The notes beneath the pieces are model-generated. The model did no database searches. It was given only the letters and a program-made list of their open reading frames with translations, and was not told the origin of the DNA. The translations under genes were made by a program, and so were the position numbers. This document shows, piece by piece, positions 37,099-47,019 of a stretch of DNA of 64,000 bases. Every line of letters starts with the position of its first letter. Position 1 is the stretch's first letter. The stretch is taken from the NCBI GenBank assembly GCA_902521315.1, contig CABYRH010000003.1:149452-213451 (forward strand), in the 5' to 3' direction. This DNA comes from an uncultured Alphaproteobacteria bacterium. Its GTDB lineage: Bacteria > Pseudomonadota > Alphaproteobacteria > HIMB59 > GCA-002718135.

Positions 37099-38896
37099 AT
37101 TTACAGATAAAAAAAAATCTATAGATTTTTCATTAGGCAATTTAAATTTATCTATAGATTTAAATAAAAACATTTTCTTAAAAGAATTAAATTTTATAAA
37201 AAATATTAACAACGAAATCTTTGTTATTCGTGCTGAAAATAAGTTAATTCCAAAAAATAAGTATAAAATAGAAAAAGTCTTTAAAAATACCGATGTTAAC
37301 TTCACTGTCATATCAATAGATTTTTCTCAGAATTTTGAAAATGATTTCTTTAAAGGAAGAATATCTTTTGTTCAGAAGAAAAAAAATATTATTGATTTTA
37401 TTTTTCAATTATCTGCTAGATGGCATAAAGATATTCCTAAGAAAGTACTCCTAAAATTTCCTTTTATAATAAATCTCCATAAAAATAAAAATTTCTTAAA
37501 ACCAGGTGATATTTTTGATGGAAAAAAAAGAATTAAAAAAGGTGTTTGGAATTTACACGAATACCCACCCTCAATTATATCTGATAATTTAGGAATTGAA
37601 TCTTTAGGATTTGAATTTTACGATCAATTTCCCTGGCAGGCGAATTATAATCTTGGAATGAGTGAAGCTATATCGAGTGAAAATTTTGAAAAGTTTGAAA
37701 CTGAGGTTCAATTAACACAGGAATTAACAGATATTATTCTAATGAAAATTTATACAAGCTCTAAAGGAAGAGAAAAAATTTTTAGTCTTTGGAAAGAAAA
37801 TACCAGAAAAAGATACGATCTAAGAAAATACCACGATAGTAACAATAGATGGATAAAAAAAAATTATCTACAGCATTTTATGTTTGCTTATGGAGAAGAG
37901 GCATTTGATTATAAAAAAATTCAATTCAAAATTAATCAAATTATCAAAGAAGGAAAGCAATTTGGAGGTTATGATTCAATTTTATTTTGGCATCAATATC
38001 CCAGACTGGGTTTAGATGAAAGTAATCAATGGCAACTATATAAATATTTACCAAAAAATTATAAAACTATTAAAAAAATCGTTGATATATGTCATTCACA
38101 TAATATTAAATTTTTTATTCCTTTTAAACCATGGGACATTAGATCAAATGAAAGTTTAGATAGCCACGCTAAATCTTTAGAAAAGTTTATTAAAGAAACA
38201 AATATCGATGGTTTTTTTCTTGATACAATGTCATCTTTACCTGAGTCATTTCTAAAAATTCAAAAAAAATTTCCCTCATTTGAATTTTGTTCAGAAGGCA
38301 CACCAAGAGAACAAAGGCAAATTGAAACCTTAACAAGTTCATGGGATCAAATTGGTGATATCAGAAGAAATTTTAAAGTAGATATAAATTCAAATTTCTT
38401 TCGTTTTCTTTTTCCAGAACACCCTCTTAATCTTGTTTCTCGATGGAGTGTTGGATCTGACAAGGATGCATTAATTAAAAGAGCAGCTTTTAATGGAATG
38501 GGAATGGTTATTTGGCAAGATATTTTTGGTTGCTGGCTTCCATTTAGTATCGAGCAAAAAAAGAAGATAAAGTCTTTAAAAAATATCCTTAAAAAATATC
38601 ATAAATATTTTTATGGAGATAATTCAATTCCATTAATAAAAACTTTATCAAAAAAAATTATTTGTAATGAATTCTCAAATTCACAAGGAAAACAAAAAAT
38701 TTATTCCATTTATAATTTTGGTTCAAATAAAATTTATGGCAGAATTTTAAAACTTCCTTTAGCAGTAATGGAATTTAAACAAATTTATGGAAAAAAAGTA
38801 AATATCCAAATAGAAAAAAAACAAAATACTTTTTATTTGTTGGCAAATCTTGATGCAAATGATGTAATTCTAGTTAATATCATATTTAAAATTTGA
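37085..38896 (+). CDS. TIM-barrel glycoside-hydrolase-like protein, family unassigned
   Basis: N-terminal beta-rich region then barrel-like segments (..VDICHSHNIKFFIPFKPWD.., ETNIDGFFLDTM, FEFCSEGTPREQRQ); ATG at 37085 overlaps preceding gene. Confidence 0.5.
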   Translation: MMKNKFTDKKKSIDFSLGNLNLSIDLNKNIFLKELNFIKNINNEIFVIRAENKLIPKNKYKIEKVFKNTDVNFTVISIDFSQNFENDFFKGRISFVQKKKNIIDFIFQLSARWHKDIPKKVLLKFPFIINLHKNKNFLKPGDIFDGKKRIKKGVWNLHEYPPSIISDNLGIESLGFEFYDQFPWQANYNLGMSEAISSENFEKFETEVQLTQELTDIILMKIYTSSKGREKIFSLWKENTRKRYDLRKYHDSNNRWIKKNYLQHFMFAYGEEAFDYKKIQFKINQIIKEGKQFGGYDSILFWHQYPRLGLDESNQWQLYKYLPKNYKTIKKIVDICHSHNIKFFIPFKPWDIRSNESLDSHAKSLEKFIKETNIDGFFLDTMSSLPESFLKIQKKFPSFEFCSEGTPREQRQIETLTSSWDQIGDIRRNFKVDINSNFFRFLFPEHPLNLVSRWSVGSDKDALIKRAAFNGMGMVIWQDIFGCWLPFSIEQKKKIKSLKNILKKYHKYFYGDNSIPLIKTLSKKIICNEFSNSQGKQKIYSIYNFGSNKIYGRILKLPLAVMEFKQIYGKKVNIQIEKKQNTFYLLANLDANDVILVNIIFKI

Positions 38897-38902
38897 TAAG
38901 TA

Positions 38903-40087
38903 TTAACTTACTGCTTTTATAATACCTCTCAATTCCGATAGCCCCATCATTCTTCCTATTGCCGTATAACCAGGATTAATAGATTTCTTAAATTGATCAT
39001 CAAGTAAACAATGTCCATGATCTGGTCTCATTGGAATTTCAACTTTTTTATTTTTACTTCTTCTTTTTTCTTCTTTTAAAATTAGTTTTATTAATTTAAC
39101 AAAATCAACATCTCCACTTAGATGATTTGTTTCATAAAAGCTTTTTTTGTCTTTATCAATTTTTACGTTTCTTAGGTGAATAAAATTTATTTTCTTTTTG
39201 AACGTATCAAAAATTTTATAAATATTATTATTAATGTTTGATGCTAGAGAACCTGAGCAAAACGCCATACCATTTGATAATGAATCGTATGAATCTAAAA
39301 TAAACTTATAATCCTTTAAATTTGAGACAATTTTAGGTATTCCAAAAAGTGCGACTGGTGGATCATCTGGATGAAGGGTCATATTTACTTTACATTCCTC
39401 AGCAACAGGTACGATTTCTTTTACAAAATCAATTAAATTTTCTTGCAATTCTTTTTTTTGATAATTTCTGTAAGCGTAGATCATATTTTTAAATTCATTT
39501 ATAGAATATTTTTTTTCAGATGCCGGTAAACCACCCATTACTGCAATTTTCAAATTTTCAATATCTTTTTTATTCATTTTCTTAAATGTTTTTTCTGCAT
39601 TTCTAATTTCTTTAGATGAATATCTAGAATCAACATCATTTAATTTTAAAATAAAAGTTTCAAATATAATTATATGTTGATAATTAAATTTTAAAGCCAA
39701 ACCATCTGTTGGCAGTTGAAAATCTAATTGAGTTCTTGTCCAATCTACTATTGGCATAAAATTATAACAAATTGTTTGTATATTATTTTTAGAAACATTT
39801 AATATTGTATCTTTGTAATTATCAATGAATTTCCTAAAATTTTTATGTCTTAATTTAATGTCATTATGAACTGGAATACTTTCAACTACATTCCATTTTA
39901 AATTAACATTATTGGAATTATTATGCTTGTTGATAAAATCAATTCTCTTCTTCACATCAGTTTTAGACCATTTTTCACCATACGGTATTTGATGTAATGA
40001 AGTTACTATATATTCAGCATTTGATTGTCTTATATCTGATAAAGTAACTGGATCAGTAGGCCCATACCATCTAAAAGAATTTTGCAT
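38903..40087 (-). CDS. uxuA: D-mannonate dehydratase
   Basis: FRWYGPTDPVTLSDIRQSNAEYIVTSLHQIPYGEKW; CYNFMPIVDWTRT; HPDDPP; MRPDHGHCLLDD. Confidence 0.93.
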   Translation of the reverse strand: MQNSFRWYGPTDPVTLSDIRQSNAEYIVTSLHQIPYGEKWSKTDVKKRIDFINKHNNSNNVNLKWNVVESIPVHNDIKLRHKNFRKFIDNYKDTILNVSKNNIQTICYNFMPIVDWTRTQLDFQLPTDGLALKFNYQHIIIFETFILKLNDVDSRYSSKEIRNAEKTFKKMNKKDIENLKIAVMGGLPASEKKYSINEFKNMIYAYRNYQKKELQENLIDFVKEIVPVAEECKVNMTLHPDDPPVALFGIPKIVSNLKDYKFILDSYDSLSNGMAFCSGSLASNINNNIYKIFDTFKKKINFIHLRNVKIDKDKKSFYETNHLSGDVDFVKLIKLILKEEKRRSKNKKVEIPMRPDHGHCLLDDQFKKSINPGYTAIGRMMGLSELRGIIKAVS

Positions 40088-40137
40088 AAGACTTTTATAT
40101 CTGATAAATTTATATTTAAAATAATTTCTTTGAAACT

Positions 40138-41142
40138 ATGAAAAAAAGAAACCTTGGTAATACTGATATTAAACTTACATCAATTGGATTTGGTGGAGCC
40201 CCTCTTGGAAACTTATTTGAAGAACTTAAAGAAACTGACTGTTTTGATATTGTTAAAAAATCCTATGAAATGAATATAAATCTTTTTGATACCTCACCTT
40301 TATATGGATATGGCCTAAGTGAGCATAGGATTGGAAATTTTTTAAAAACAATTGATCCAAATAAATACTATATTTCAACAAAGGTAGGTAGATACCTTAC
40401 CCCAGAAAGAAATTATTATAAGGAGGGAAAATTTAAAGGTCATATAAATTTTATTCCACATTTTGATTATTCATATGATGGCGTTATGAGATCATTTGAT
40501 CAATCGATACACAGATTAGCAGTACCAGAAATTGATATTTGTTTGATTCATGATGTAGATAGATACACTTTCGGTAACGAAGTAGATCATTATTTTAAAA
40601 TTGCAATGAGTGGCGCATATAAAGCATTAAATGATCTTAAAGAACAAAAAGTAATTAAAGCAATTGGAGTAGGATTAAATGATGCTGATATCTGTACAAG
40701 ATTTGCAAACGAAGGTGATTTTGATTGTATGCTTCTTGCAGGAAGATATACACTCTTAGATCAAACCGCACTTGATGAATTTTTTCCAATTGCAAAAAAA
40801 AATAATATAGGAGTAATTTTAGGTGGTGTTTTTAACTCAGGAATTTTAGCAAAAGGTATTGGTGATCAAATAACTTATAGGTATGATAAAATACCAATTG
40901 ATATAAAAGAAAAATATCGAAGTATATCTAAAATTTGTTTACAATACAATGTTCCTGTACCTGCTGCAGCACTCCAATTTTCGTACTCTAATAAATTAAT
41001 ATCATCTATGATATTAGGCATTGATAGAATTGAACAAATTCAACAGAACTTAGAAAATTTAAATTATCCTATACCAAAAGAGTTATGGGATAATTTAAAA
41101 AAAGAAAAACTTCTTGATGAGAGAAGTATGATTGATGTATAG
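40138..41142 (+). CDS. aldo/keto reductase (L-fucose / D-threo-aldose 1-dehydrogenase-like)
   Basis: LTSIGFGGAPLGNL, FDTSPLYGYGLSEHRIG, STKVGR, LIHDVD. Confidence 0.87.
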   Translation: MKKRNLGNTDIKLTSIGFGGAPLGNLFEELKETDCFDIVKKSYEMNINLFDTSPLYGYGLSEHRIGNFLKTIDPNKYYISTKVGRYLTPERNYYKEGKFKGHINFIPHFDYSYDGVMRSFDQSIHRLAVPEIDICLIHDVDRYTFGNEVDHYFKIAMSGAYKALNDLKEQKVIKAIGVGLNDADICTRFANEGDFDCMLLAGRYTLLDQTALDEFFPIAKKNNIGVILGGVFNSGILAKGIGDQITYRYDKIPIDIKEKYRSISKICLQYNVPVPAAALQFSYSNKLISSMILGIDRIEQIQQNLENLNYPIPKELWDNLKKEKLLDERSMIDV

Positions 41143-41159
41143 TAAATTATTCCTATAAA

Positions 41160-42098
41160 TTAATTTACCTTAGTCATAGTACAAAGCATTTCAAATGCAA
41201 TTGTTGCTCCAACAAGTGAAGTCATATTATTTAAATCAAATGGTGGCGATACTTCTACAACATCACCGCCAACAAAATTTAATTTATTTAGAGCTCTAAT
41301 AATTGTTTGCGCTTCTCTCACATTAAAACCACCAACTTCTGGAGTACCAGTTCCTGGTGCAAAAGTAGGATCAATGCCATCTATATCAAAAGTAAAATAA
41401 GTATCCGTGTCACCTAAAACGGTATAGATTTTTTCAACACATTTACTAAAGCCCATTTCATAATATTCATCTATAGAAATGATCGTTACTCCTTGTTTTC
41501 TAGCCCATGTTAAATCATTTGGATCGTATAATGCACCCCTAACACCTAGTATTACATATTTTTCTGGATCAATAAGATTTTCTTCAATAGCTCGTCTAAA
41601 AGGTGTACCGTGAGTATATTTAAATCCTCCAAAATATGTATCCCAAGTATCAGAATGAGAATCAAACTGAAATAAACCTATTGGTTTTTCTTTCGCAATA
41701 GCTCTTAAAATAGGAAGGGAAACTAAATGATCACCTCCTATAGATAATGGAAGTGTTTTAGATGCAATAATATTTGCATAAAATTTTTCGATTTTCTCTA
41801 AACTATCTTGAAGATCTGCTGGGTTTACGGGACAATCACCAATATCTGCAATATTAAATTTATCATAAGGACTCTTAAGTGAAACAGGGTGATAAAGCCT
41901 TACAAGTGATGATGCATTTCTAATTTCTCTTGGCCCATGTCTAGCTCCAGGTCTATTAGTAGTTCCTCCATCCCATGGTACACCTGCAATACAATAGTCT
42001 AATTTATTTAAATCTTTCACAACAGGTAAACGAAAAAAAGTAGCAACATCAGCAAAGCGAGGAGTTTCCATACTAGATAGAGGTTTAATTTGAGTCAT
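41160..42098 (-). CDS. ureohydrolase (agmatinase/guanidino-acid hydrolase-like)
   Basis: GVPWDGGTTNRPGARHGPREIR, SIGGDHLVSLP, FQFDSHSDTWD, FDIDGIDPTFAPGTGTPE. Confidence 0.9.
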   Translation of the reverse strand: MTQIKPLSSMETPRFADVATFFRLPVVKDLNKLDYCIAGVPWDGGTTNRPGARHGPREIRNASSLVRLYHPVSLKSPYDKFNIADIGDCPVNPADLQDSLEKIEKFYANIIASKTLPLSIGGDHLVSLPILRAIAKEKPIGLFQFDSHSDTWDTYFGGFKYTHGTPFRRAIEENLIDPEKYVILGVRGALYDPNDLTWARKQGVTIISIDEYYEMGFSKCVEKIYTVLGDTDTYFTFDIDGIDPTFAPGTGTPEVGGFNVREAQTIIRALNKLNFVGGDVVEVSPPFDLNNMTSLVGATIAFEMLCTMTKVN

Positions 42099-42146
42099 AA
42101 ATGTATCTTATGGTATATAGAATTGGATTATACAAGACAAATTAGT

Positions 42147-42689
42147 ATGGATTATAGCAAATTTCCTAAACCGCAAAATGATGGAAAAGCTGATCATCTT
42201 TTAAATAAGTTTTTGCCCGATATTTCTCTTAAAAATCAACAGGGTAATCTATTAAAAATAAAAAGATCTGACACTTTTCGTTTAATTTTATATTTTTATC
42301 CTATGACAGGTAATCCAAATGAAAGTTTACCTAAAAATTGGAATCAAATTCCAGGAGCCATTGGCTGTACTGTGGAGACCTGTAGTTTTAGAGATAATTA
42401 TGAAGAATTAATCAAACTTAATGCGCTGCCTATAGGAATATCAACTCAAACAATAGATTATATTAAGGAAATGACAGATAGATTAGTAATTCCTTATGAT
42501 GTTTTAAGTGATTCAGAAAATATTTTGCTCAATTCATTAAAAATGCCACATTTTGAAATTGAAAACAAAATTTATTTTAAAAGATCAACTCTTATTGTGG
42601 AAAAAAATATTGTTAAAAAAGTATTCTACCCTATTTTTCCTCCTAACAAACATATAAATGAAGTTCTACAATGGCTAAAAGAAAACTAA
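42147..42689 (+). CDS. peroxiredoxin / Bcp-like redoxin
   Basis: PGAIGCTVETCSFRDNYEEL; ATG at 42147 preferred over track start 42090. Confidence 0.75.
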   Translation: MDYSKFPKPQNDGKADHLLNKFLPDISLKNQQGNLLKIKRSDTFRLILYFYPMTGNPNESLPKNWNQIPGAIGCTVETCSFRDNYEELIKLNALPIGISTQTIDYIKEMTDRLVIPYDVLSDSENILLNSLKMPHFEIENKIYFKRSTLIVEKNIVKKVFYPIFPPNKHINEVLQWLKEN

Positions 42690-43006
42690 CTATTTTTTTA
42701 TTTTCTGTATTTCTGTTATTTTCTAACCTTTCAATAGCTAATCCAAATATAGATCAATGGCTAGAGTCAGAGAAATCTTATAAAGATCTAATTAATGAAG
42801 GATTTGAAGTTAAAAGCTACGCTATAAGTGACATAGAGGTTGGAAATGATTTAACAATAATCTTATTTGTTACAGTTCTCCAAAAAGACAACGAAGTATA
42901 TGAGTGTCAGGAATATCAAACTATAGATAAAAATGTTGAGACTTTAGATATGAACTTGATATGTAAAGAATTGGTTCAACCTTATGAAAGAGGTATAGGA
43001 ACTTAA
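42671..43006 (+). CDS. small predicted secreted protein, unknown function
   Basis: Signal peptide MAKRKLTIFLFSVFLLFSNLSIA; overlaps preceding gene end. Confidence 0.65.
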   Translation: MAKRKLTIFLFSVFLLFSNLSIANPNIDQWLESEKSYKDLINEGFEVKSYAISDIEVGNDLTIILFVTVLQKDNEVYECQEYQTIDKNVETLDMNLICKELVQPYERGIGT

Positions 43007-43584
43007 GACCGTTCAATATTTAAAAAAAACCATTGTAATGCTATTAGTGTAAGTCCATTTAAAATTTCTTTTTTATTCATCTTTGTTTTTACTTCATCAA
43101 AACTATAACTTTTAACTAATATGTCCTCATTTTCATTCTCTAGACCTCTTATAATTTCTTTATCTGGAGCAATTACCTCGCCTAAAAAAAGATTGTAAAA
43201 AGATTCGGATGATCCTGGAGCAGGAAAGTAACCTTGTATAGATGTAAGATTGCTTATTTCACATCCAGTTTCTTCCAAGCATTCTCTTTTTGCGGTATCT
43301 TCTGGAGTTTCACCAAAGTCAATTATTCCAGCAACTATTTCATCTAGATAATTTTGATTATCTCTAGAAATTGTCCCTGGTCTGAACTGTTGAATTAAAA
43401 CAATTTTTTTATTTATAGGGTCATATGGTAAGACTGCAGATACTTGTGCGCCACCAAATAACTCCCTTTTTATTTCATTACTCCAATCTCCATTATATTT
43501 TTTGTATTTAAGAGTAACTTCGTTCATTTTAAAGAAACCGTCGTGAATATTCTTTTTATCTAAAATTTTAAATTTTGGACTCAT
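43003..43584 (-). CDS. NUDIX hydrolase (ADP-ribose pyrophosphatase-like)
   Basis: Nudix box GETPEDTAKRECLEETG. Confidence 0.9.
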   Translation of the reverse strand: MSPKFKILDKKNIHDGFFKMNEVTLKYKKYNGDWSNEIKRELFGGAQVSAVLPYDPINKKIVLIQQFRPGTISRDNQNYLDEIVAGIIDFGETPEDTAKRECLEETGCEISNLTSIQGYFPAPGSSESFYNLFLGEVIAPDKEIIRGLENENEDILVKSYSFDEVKTKMNKKEILNGLTLIALQWFFLNIERS

Positions 43585-43624
43585 AAAAATTGATATATTT
43601 TATATTACATATATATTTATAAAT

Positions 43625-44086
43625 ATGGAAAAAGCATTATTTGGTGCAGGTTGTTTCTGGGGTGTGGAAGAAACATTTTGTAAAACTCCAGGTGTAATAA
43701 ATACCCTAGTTGGTTATTCTGGAGGCGATACTATTAACCCTTCTTATGAAAGTGTTTGCCAAGGAAATACAAATCATACTGAGGTTGTTTTAGTTGAATT
43801 TGATAATTCTAAAATATCTTATGAAGATCTTTTGAAGGTTTTCTGGAAGTGTCATGATCCTACAACTTTAAATAGACAAGGTCCTGATATTGGAACACAA
43901 TATAGATCAGCGATATATTATTATAACGAAGATCAAAAAAATAAATCTATTCATTCAAAGAATGAATTTGCTAAAAGTGCAGGAATAAATATTGTCACTG
44001 AAATATCACAAGCTAAGGAATTCTATAAAGCAGAAGAATATCATCAAAAATATATCCAAAAAACAGGTTTACACTGCGCTATATAA
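43625..44086 (+). CDS. msrA: peptide-methionine (S)-S-oxide reductase
   Basis: ALFGAGCFWGVEETF, GYSGG, HTEVVLVEFD, QYRSAIYY. Confidence 0.95.
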   Translation: MEKALFGAGCFWGVEETFCKTPGVINTLVGYSGGDTINPSYESVCQGNTNHTEVVLVEFDNSKISYEDLLKVFWKCHDPTTLNRQGPDIGTQYRSAIYYYNEDQKNKSIHSKNEFAKSAGINIVTEISQAKEFYKAEEYHQKYIQKTGLHCAI

Positions 44087-44106
44087 ATTAATTCTTTAGG
44101 GAACTT

Positions 44107-44289
44107 ATGTCTGTCGATTTTTATTATGCATTTTTAACAGGCTGGGTAATACTTTTATTATTTTGGAGTACTATTGTTTTCTTTATATATTTGAGAAAAC
44201 CTCCTAAATCCAAATTAACTAAAAATTTTGTGATCAAATCCTATCTGTTTTTTTTGTTACTATTGTTTATAATTTTATTTTTTCGATAA
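44107..44289 (+). CDS. small membrane protein, unknown function
   Basis: 60 aa, two hydrophobic segments. Confidence 0.5.
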   Translation: MSVDFYYAFLTGWVILLLFWSTIVFFIYLRKPPKSKLTKNFVIKSYLFFLLLLFIILFFR

Positions 44290-44444
44290 ACCGATTCGTT
44301 TTTCTTATAAATTATGTATCAACATATAGTAGGTCAAAAACATTGAGATACTAACATATTGATAATTAACAACTTTTTTATATTTGATGTTGAATACTGG
44401 TTTTTTCGTAAATATAAACTACCTCGAAATTAATAAAAATAATT

Positions 44445-44669
44445 ATGTCTATATTAAAAAACTATTTTAAACAAAACAGTGTGATGCACAGTTTCTCAAG
44501 TTGCCAATGGCCAATAGGCGATCCTCAAGAGAAAGATTTTCATTTTTGTGAAGCTGATACCGTTGCTGGGAAGCCTTATTGTCAGAGTCACTGTGATGTT
44601 GCGTATATTGACGAAAAAGAGCTTAAAAAAGAAAAAGAAGCTCAAAAAAATCGTCGCATTGCTGCTTAA
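44445..44669 (+). CDS. GcrA C-terminal-domain-only protein
   Basis: CQWPIGDPQEKDFHFCEADTVAGKPYCQSHCDVAY resembles the GcrA C-terminal (sigma70-interacting) domain; no N-terminal HTH. Confidence 0.75.
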   Translation: MSILKNYFKQNSVMHSFSSCQWPIGDPQEKDFHFCEADTVAGKPYCQSHCDVAYIDEKELKKEKEAQKNRRIAA

Positions 44670-44756
44670 GTCAATCTCTACAAATTATTTTCTCATCAAA
44701 TGTGAATAATTTAGAGTTATTGACATAAGTAACGATTTTCTTAAAATAAATATATC

Positions 44757-45941
44757 ATGTTATTTAGTGTACTGAAAAAACTAAATTTTGACGGAACATT
44801 AGAGATAATCGACTCTAATGAGAAAATTTATAAATTCGGAAGCTCAAATCCTCATGTTCGTATTAGATTAAAAAATAAATCTATAGAGAGAAAACTTTTT
44901 TTCAATCCCAATTTACATATTGGTGAAGCTTATATGAATGAAGAGTTAATAATTGAAAAAGGCACTATAGAAGAATTTCTAAATCTAATTACTAATTGTT
45001 ACGATGATTTTATTTCAAACAATAAATTTTATAAATTTTACGAATATTTATCTTCTATTTTGATGCCACTTCAGCAAATTAATCAGCTTGTAAATTCAAA
45101 AAATAATGTTGCGCACCACTATGATATTAATGAAGATTTATACAAACTATTTTTAGACAAAGATATGCAGTATTCCTGTGCATATTTTCATAATCCTAAC
45201 ATTAGCTTGGAACAAGCTCAAAAAGATAAAAAAGATCATATAATCAGAAAACTGCAAATTGATAAAAATATGAGTGTTCTTGATATTGGATGTGGTTGGG
45301 GTGGTATGGCAATAGAAATAGCAAAATCTACTGGAGCTAAAGTCAAAGGAATTACACTTTCAGAAAATCAATTCAAAACAGCCTCTGAACGTGCACAAAA
45401 AGAGGGTTTAAGTGATAAAGTTACTTTTGCTTTACAAGATTACAGAAATGAAACAGAAAAATATGATCGTATAGTATCGGTTGGAATGTTTGAGCATGTT
45501 GGAGTTAAATATTTTAAAACATACCTTAGTAAAGCGAATGATATTTTAAATGAAAACGGAGTTTTTCTTTTACACACAATTGGTCAAAGAGGTAAACCAA
45601 CTGCCACAAGTCCCTGGATACGAAAATATATTTTTCCAGGTGGATATATTCCATCGTTATCTGAAGTTATGAAAGAAACACAAAAACTTAATATAAATGT
45701 TACTGATGTTGAAGTATTAAGACTACATTATGCTCATACTCTTACACGTTGGTATCAAAATGTTTTGGAAAATAAAGATAAAATTATAAAGATGTTCGAT
45801 CAACGTTTCTTTAGAATGTGGGAGTTTTATCTTCTGGCAAGTAAGTATTCTTTTGTAAATATGGGTAATGTAGTTTTTCAAATACAAATAGCAAAAAATA
45901 TTAACAATCTGCCTCTTACGAGAAATTATATCTACAACTAA
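44757..45941 (+). CDS. cfa: cyclopropane-fatty-acyl-phospholipid synthase family methyltransferase
   Basis: HYDINEDLYKLFLDKDMQYSCAYF, VLDIGCGWGGMAIEIA, EHVGVKYF, IFPGGYIPSLSE. Confidence 0.93.
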   Translation: MLFSVLKKLNFDGTLEIIDSNEKIYKFGSSNPHVRIRLKNKSIERKLFFNPNLHIGEAYMNEELIIEKGTIEEFLNLITNCYDDFISNNKFYKFYEYLSSILMPLQQINQLVNSKNNVAHHYDINEDLYKLFLDKDMQYSCAYFHNPNISLEQAQKDKKDHIIRKLQIDKNMSVLDIGCGWGGMAIEIAKSTGAKVKGITLSENQFKTASERAQKEGLSDKVTFALQDYRNETEKYDRIVSVGMFEHVGVKYFKTYLSKANDILNENGVFLLHTIGQRGKPTATSPWIRKYIFPGGYIPSLSEVMKETQKLNINVTDVEVLRLHYAHTLTRWYQNVLENKDKIIKMFDQRFFRMWEFYLLASKYSFVNMGNVVFQIQIAKNINNLPLTRNYIYN

Positions 45942-45991
45942 GTACTTTATATTTATTGAATTTCAAACACAGGTGATATAATCTTTTATTT

Positions 45992-47017
45992 ATGGCACAA
46001 TCACTTAACAATTATATTATTAGAGCATCAATATTTTTAGTCGCTACCTTTGTTATTGTTGTTTTATTATACCCAGTTTTACAAAATGCTTTTTTATCAA
46101 ATATCTTTATTAACATTATAATTTTATTAGCTTTATTAACTGGAATTGTATTTAATTTTTTTCATCTCATTAATTTAAATTATAAGTATATAGCTTATTC
46201 CAACTTCAATTTTACTAATTCTATAGAAGCATTTTCAACATTAAGAGGGCAGGATAAAAATATTTCTCTTGAATTAAAAAATCTTGATGGAAAATTTCTT
46301 TTTAAAAGTTCATCAATAAATAGATTGATAGAAAATTCAGACATGACTTTAATTAGCATAAGAGAAACTTCTCGTTACTTAGTTGGACTGCTAGTCTTTT
46401 TAGGGCTTCTTGGAACTTTTTGGGGTCTTCTAAAAACTATTGGATCTGTTGGTAATGTTATTAGTGGTTTAGGTATTGATGATACAAATGTTGCAGGTTT
46501 TTTTAATTCTCTTAAAGATGGTTTAAATGCTCCACTAGAAGGAATGAGTATCGCATTTAGTAGTTCATTGTTGGGTTTGGCTGGCTCTTTAATATTAGGA
46601 TTACTTGATCTAAATCTTGGTCAAGCGCAAAATAAATTTAGTCAATACTTTGAGAAAATACTCAATTCAAATTCATCGCCAGATTTTTCCAAAGTTGAAG
46701 ATAAACCAACTGGTGAAGCAATTCAAAAAATTTATGATAACTTAGAAAATCTTTTAAATGCTTTTAAAAAATCATCTGAAAATCAAACTAAAATTTCGAA
46801 AAATTTTGATAAATTTAATGAAATACTTAATAAAATAAATTCGAACTCATCCAATCTAGATAAACAATTATCAAACTTTTTATCGTCCCAATTAAATACA
46901 CAGTCTTCTCTTATGAACTTTACAGAATCGTTAAGTAAAAATGGAATATTAGAAGCAAAAAAAGTTAAAGAGTATTTTCAGAATATTGAAAAAGAATTAA
47001 AGAAAATTAAAAAATAA
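45992..47017 (+). CDS. MotA/TolQ/ExbB-family proton channel-like protein
   Basis: LLVFLGLLGTFWGLLKTIGSV...GLNAPLEGMSIAFSSSLLGLAGSLILG. Confidence 0.82.
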   Translation: MAQSLNNYIIRASIFLVATFVIVVLLYPVLQNAFLSNIFINIIILLALLTGIVFNFFHLINLNYKYIAYSNFNFTNSIEAFSTLRGQDKNISLELKNLDGKFLFKSSSINRLIENSDMTLISIRETSRYLVGLLVFLGLLGTFWGLLKTIGSVGNVISGLGIDDTNVAGFFNSLKDGLNAPLEGMSIAFSSSLLGLAGSLILGLLDLNLGQAQNKFSQYFEKILNSNSSPDFSKVEDKPTGEAIQKIYDNLENLLNAFKKSSENQTKISKNFDKFNEILNKINSNSSNLDKQLSNFLSSQLNTQSSLMNFTESLSKNGILEAKKVKEYFQNIEKELKKIKK

Positions 47018-47019
47018 TA

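Noticed and set aside
37085-38896. GH31 sulfoquinovosidase (YihQ-like)
   Set aside because: Tempting given the neighbouring ComDE and mutarotase, but I could not find convincing GH31 catalytic motifs; left unassigned.
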